Below, piece by piece: positions 34,387 through 37,106 of a DNA stretch of 37,106 nucleotides. The notes under the pieces are model-generated. The model was not told where the DNA came from and did not search any database. It saw only the letters and a program-made list of their open reading frames with translations. Position numbers and translations under genes: made by a program. Each line of letters starts with the position of its first letter. Positions within the stretch are counted from its first letter, which is position 1. The DNA is taken from assembly GCF_016428975.1 (NCBI RefSeq), contig NZ_JAELTT010000044.1, forward strand, positions 1 through 37,106, in the 5' to 3' direction. The stretch comes from Dyella sp. ASV21. Its GTDB lineage: Bacteria > Pseudomonadota > Gammaproteobacteria > Xanthomonadales > Rhodanobacteraceae.

Positions 34387-34396
34387 CGGCACCCGG

Positions 34397-34424
34397 CTCC
34401 CCGGCGAGCGCCGGGGAGTTGTTA
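34397..34424 (+). terminator. Hairpin between the adhesin and protease genes
   Basis: CTCCCCGGC pairs exactly with GCCGGGGAG around GAGC, followed by TTGTT. It begins 11 bases after the adhesin stop. The short T-stretch suggests partial termination, so read-through into the protease gene is possible. Confidence 0.65.
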
Positions 34425-34460
34425 CTTCCAGTCCCACTCCATTCTCTGGGGAGAAGATTC

Positions 34461-36407
34461 ATGGCTTGTATTCGCCTGATCCGGCGCGCCGCGCTGGCAG
34501 TCTCGTTGTCCTTGGCTTGCGCGGGTGCTTTCGCCGCCGAAAGCGCTCCGGTCCTGCGCGACACGGTAAACGTGACGCCTGCGACCGAAGATGTTGGCCG
34601 ATTCATCATTACCTATCGCGAAGGCACCGCGGAGCGCATTCAGCCGTCGCTGGCCGTGCAGAGCGTGACGGCGGCACTCTCTCGCAGCCGCATCGCACTC
34701 ACCGCCACGCGCGACCAGTCGGTGCCGGTGAGCTACCTGCGCAAGCTCAGTGTTGGCTCGGACTTGGTCCGCACCAGCCGCAAGCTCAGCGTGAGCGAGG
34801 CCAATGCGCTGATGCAGCAGCTGGCCGCTGATCCGGCCGTGAAGAGCGTGCAGCCCGATCGACTGCTTCATCCCACGCTGATGACGTCGAGCCAGCCTGC
34901 CGCGGTGACGCCCGATGACCCGCTCTACGCCAGCTATCAGTGGCATCTGCGTGCTGGCGACGGCACCATGGAAACCATCAAGGGCGATACGACGAGCTTC
35001 GCCAACCTTGGCGGCTCCAACGCGGCCAATGCCTGGGAACTCGCCGATGGCGAGGGTATTGTCGTGGCGGTGATCGATACGGGTATTACCCATCACTCGG
35101 ACATCGACCTGTCGCTCGCCGATGCAGGATACGATTTTATTTCGGACGGCTATATCTCCGGCCGCGACGACGACGAGCGCGTACCGGGCGGATGGGATAC
35201 CGGCGATTGGACGACCGAGGCCAAATACACCGATAGAACGACCGGCTGCGTTTCCAAGTCGCAAGCGAGCGACTCCAGCTGGCATGGCACCCATGTGGCC
35301 GGCACCGTCGCCGAGCTGACGGGTAACGGCAAGGGCATGGCGGGTTCAGCGCATCGCGCCAAGGTACTGCCCGTGCGTGTGCTGGGTCATTGCGGTGGCT
35401 ACGACTCCGACATTGCGGACGCCATTACCTGGGCGTCAGGCGGCCATGTGGATGGCGTGCCCGACAATACCCATCCGGCGCAGGTGATCAACATGAGCCT
35501 GGGCGGTGGCGGCGTTTGCTCCGCCGACGATGTGTCGGGCTTGGCGATCGCCGGTGCCCTGGCACGCGGCACCTCGGTGGTGGTGTCGGCGGGCAACAGC
35601 AACGCCGATGCAGCCAACTACACGCCCGCCAGCTGCCCTGGCGTCATCTCGGTGGCGTCCAATGGCATTGCCGGCAAGCGCTCGTTCTACTCCAACTATG
35701 GAAATAGCGTGGCTATCGCGGCACCGGGCGGCGGTGTCTACGCCAATGACGCCAGCAGCGGCACGCAGGTAAGGGCGGGCTTTGTGTGGTCGGCGATCAA
35801 CATGGGTACGCACGAGCCGGGCGATGAAGGCTACGGCGGTATGGCGGGTACGTCGCAGGCGGCGCCGCATGTGGCGGGCGCCGTGGCCCTGGTGGCCGGT
35901 GCTCGCAAGGCGCTGGGCCTGCAGGCGCTGACGCCGGCAGAGATGACCAAGCTGCTCACGGACACGGCTCGTCCGTTCCCGGCCAGGCCGGACAAGGCCA
36001 TCGGTGCGGGCATCGTTGATGCGCGGGCGGCCGTGCTCAAAGCCATCGGTGAGGATTCGCCGCCGCCCGAGGTGCCGGGCGAATCCGTGGTGGATCTGAC
36101 CAATGGGGCGCAGGTCACGCTGAGCGCGTACCAGGGCGACTCCAAGCTGTATCGCATTCGCGTGCCAGCGAATGCGCGTAGCCTGAGCCTGCGAACCCTG
36201 GGTGGTTCGGGCAATGTCGGCATGTACGTGAAGGTAGGCGCTGCACCGTCAGTCGATGGTGGTGACGCGACCTACAAGTCGACCAAGCCGGGTAGTTCGC
36301 AAGCAGTGATGTCGAACGTCCCCGTAGCGGGCGATTGGTACGTTCGCGTGAGGGGGGCCTCCGATATCAATGGCGTGACGGTGCTGGCGAGCTACACCAT
36401 GCCGTGA
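34461..36407 (+). CDS. Secreted subtilisin-like serine protease (S8) with PPC domain
   Basis: A 648-residue preproprotease. The order is signal peptide (to about residue 26, ACAGAFAAES), an I9-like propeptide (about 45-140), the S8 catalytic domain (about 155-530) and a C-terminal PPC-type beta domain (about 540-648). The triad is D206 (AVIDTGI), H275 (HGTHVAG) and S465 (GTSQAAPHVAG), with the oxyanion Asn379 in SAGNSN. Several cysteine pairs fit an extracellular enzyme. The family is close to the secreted proteases of Xanthomonas and Lysobacter, which leave by type II secretion with the propeptide and PPC domain removed. The ATG at 34461 follows GGGGAGAAG. It lies 74 bases after the adhesin gene on the same strand. 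Confidence 0.94.
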   Translation: MACIRLIRRAALAVSLSLACAGAFAAESAPVLRDTVNVTPATEDVGRFIITYREGTAERIQPSLAVQSVTAALSRSRIALTATRDQSVPVSYLRKLSVGSDLVRTSRKLSVSEANALMQQLAADPAVKSVQPDRLLHPTLMTSSQPAAVTPDDPLYASYQWHLRAGDGTMETIKGDTTSFANLGGSNAANAWELADGEGIVVAVIDTGITHHSDIDLSLADAGYDFISDGYISGRDDDERVPGGWDTGDWTTEAKYTDRTTGCVSKSQASDSSWHGTHVAGTVAELTGNGKGMAGSAHRAKVLPVRVLGHCGGYDSDIADAITWASGGHVDGVPDNTHPAQVINMSLGGGGVCSADDVSGLAIAGALARGTSVVVSAGNSNADAANYTPASCPGVISVASNGIAGKRSFYSNYGNSVAIAAPGGGVYANDASSGTQVRAGFVWSAINMGTHEPGDEGYGGMAGTSQAAPHVAGAVALVAGARKALGLQALTPAEMTKLLTDTARPFPARPDKAIGAGIVDARAAVLKAIGEDSPPPEVPGESVVDLTNGAQVTLSAYQGDSKLYRIRVPANARSLSLRTLGGSGNVGMYVKVGAAPSVDGGDATYKSTKPGSSQAVMSNVPVAGDWYVRVRGASDINGVTVLASYTMP

Positions 36408-36411
36408 GTCA

Positions 36412-36431
36412 GTGAGGCGATCGCGCCTCAC
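36412..36431 (+). terminator. Short hairpin after the protease gene
   Basis: GTGAGGCG pairs exactly with CGCCTCAC around ATCG, 5 bases after the stop, followed by CCTTCGTCT. Weak on its own; the stronger terminator is at 36503-36542. Confidence 0.4.
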
Positions 36432-36502
36432 CCTTCGTCTCGGCGCCTGCCGCTTGATTGGTGGCAGGCGCTACATACCGACGAATCAAGCATCACCGAT
36501 AG

Positions 36503-36542
36503 ACGACACCATCGTGACTTGTCACGATGGTGTCGTGCTTTC
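36503..36542 (+). terminator. Strong hairpin terminator after the protease gene
   Basis: A perfect 15-bp stem (ACGACACCATCGTGA with TCACGATGGTGTCGT) with a CTTG loop and a T-containing tail (GCTTTCT). It separates the surface module from the PhzF gene. Confidence 0.75.
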
Positions 36543-36586
36543 TGGGTGCCTGCATCGGCATCACTACCCATATGCGGAAGTTATGT

Positions 36587-37106
36587 ATGCCCGTTATGTT
36601 CCAGCTCGATTCCTTCACTACGCATCGCTTCAGCGGCAACCCCGCCGCGGTGGTCGTACTCGATGCGTTTCCCATGGACGAGGTGATGCAGGCGGTAGCC
36701 GCCGAGAACAATCTGGCGGAGACGGCGTTCCTGGTGGCGGACGGCCCAGACTATCGACTGCGCTGGTTTACGCCCCTGGTGGAAGTGCCGCTGTGTGGGC
36801 ACGGCACCTTGGCCAGCGCCGCAGTGGTGATGGAGCGGCTGGAGCGTTCACGCGAGCAGGTGACGTTTCACACGGCGAGTGGTCCGCTGTACGTGCAGCG
36901 GCGCGGCGCGAGCTATGTGATGGACTTCCCGGTGCGGCATGCCGCACCCGTGGCGATGCCTGCGGATGTGCTCGACGTACTTGGTGTGGAGCCGCTGGAA
37001 TTTCTCGGCAACGAGTTCAATTACCTGGCCGTGCTGGACAGTGCGCGGACGGTACGCCGGTTGCAGCCGAACCTGGCGGCCATCGCGCTGTGGAACAGTC
37101 CGGGCC
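36587..37106 (+). CDS. PhzF family isomerase/epimerase, N-terminal part (cut by window end)
   Basis: The first 173 residues of a PhzF-family protein (usual length 260-300), open at the window edge. Family signs are the opening FQLDSFTTHRFSGNPAAVV, the segment AAENNLAETAFLV with the catalytic glutamate, and LCGHGTLASA. PhzF proteins have a diaminopimelate-epimerase fold; the named member works in phenazine synthesis, but most homologues, including this one with no phenazine genes nearby, have unknown substrates. The ATG at 36587 (MPVMFQLD) follows GGAAG by 6 bases; an ATG three codons later is less likely. Confidence 0.9.
   Translation, partial: MPVMFQLDSFTTHRFSGNPAAVVVLDAFPMDEVMQAVAAENNLAETAFLVADGPDYRLRWFTPLVEVPLCGHGTLASAAVVMERLERSREQVTFHTASGPLYVQRRGASYVMDFPVRHAAPVAMPADVLDVLGVEPLEFLGNEFNYLAVLDSARTVRRLQPNLAAIALWNSPG

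Overview
The window looks like chromosomal DNA from a GC-rich gammaproteobacterium, most likely Xanthomonadales and probably Rhodanobacteraceae (Dyella, Luteibacter or Frateuria type). The clues are the mreD-mrdA-rodA-mltB-rlpA-dacC-ybeD-lipB-lipA order, the codon use, the class II ribonucleotide reductase split as in Pseudomonas, and the style of the intergenic palindromes. The family is inferred; no marker rRNA or tRNA lies in the window.

Positions 1-10909 (+) form a housekeeping block for cell shape and lipoate. It holds the end of mreD, then PBP2, RodA, lytic transglycosylase MltB, septal lipoprotein RlpA, a PBP5/6-type DD-carboxypeptidase, YbeD, the lipoate enzymes LipB and LipA, and a tail-specific protease (Prc) that ends at a strong terminator. 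A 66-aa hypothetical protein and a palindrome-rich spacer follow. Positions 11427-19267 are mostly on the minus strand: an M1 aminopeptidase, an M17 leucyl aminopeptidase, a HAD phosphatase, a PstS-like binding protein fused to LysM, and a DegP/DegQ protease with an ECF/sigmaE-like promoter. A DUF4126 membrane protein lies on the plus strand among them.

Positions 19354-23543 (+) are the most interesting regulated locus. A split B12-dependent (class II) ribonucleotide reductase has its catalytic half, nrdJa, separated from its C-terminal half, nrdJb, by a lysine/alanine-rich histone H1-like gene. Upstream lie two tandem NrdR-box-like sites and a compact multi-stem RNA leader whose closing helix runs into the ribosome-binding site. 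About 1.1 kb of apparently non-coding DNA with a long-range inverted repeat follows, then three small proteins of unknown function.

Positions 26206-36542 hold a cell-surface module. A roughly 1-kb leader with clustered hairpins precedes a giant 2361-aa trimeric autotransporter adhesin (ESPR signal, six head/neck modules, YadA anchor). It is followed, beyond a hairpin, by a secreted subtilisin-like protease with a PPC domain and a strong terminator. The window ends inside a PhzF-family gene. No CRISPR array, phage, insertion sequence, rRNA or tRNA was seen.
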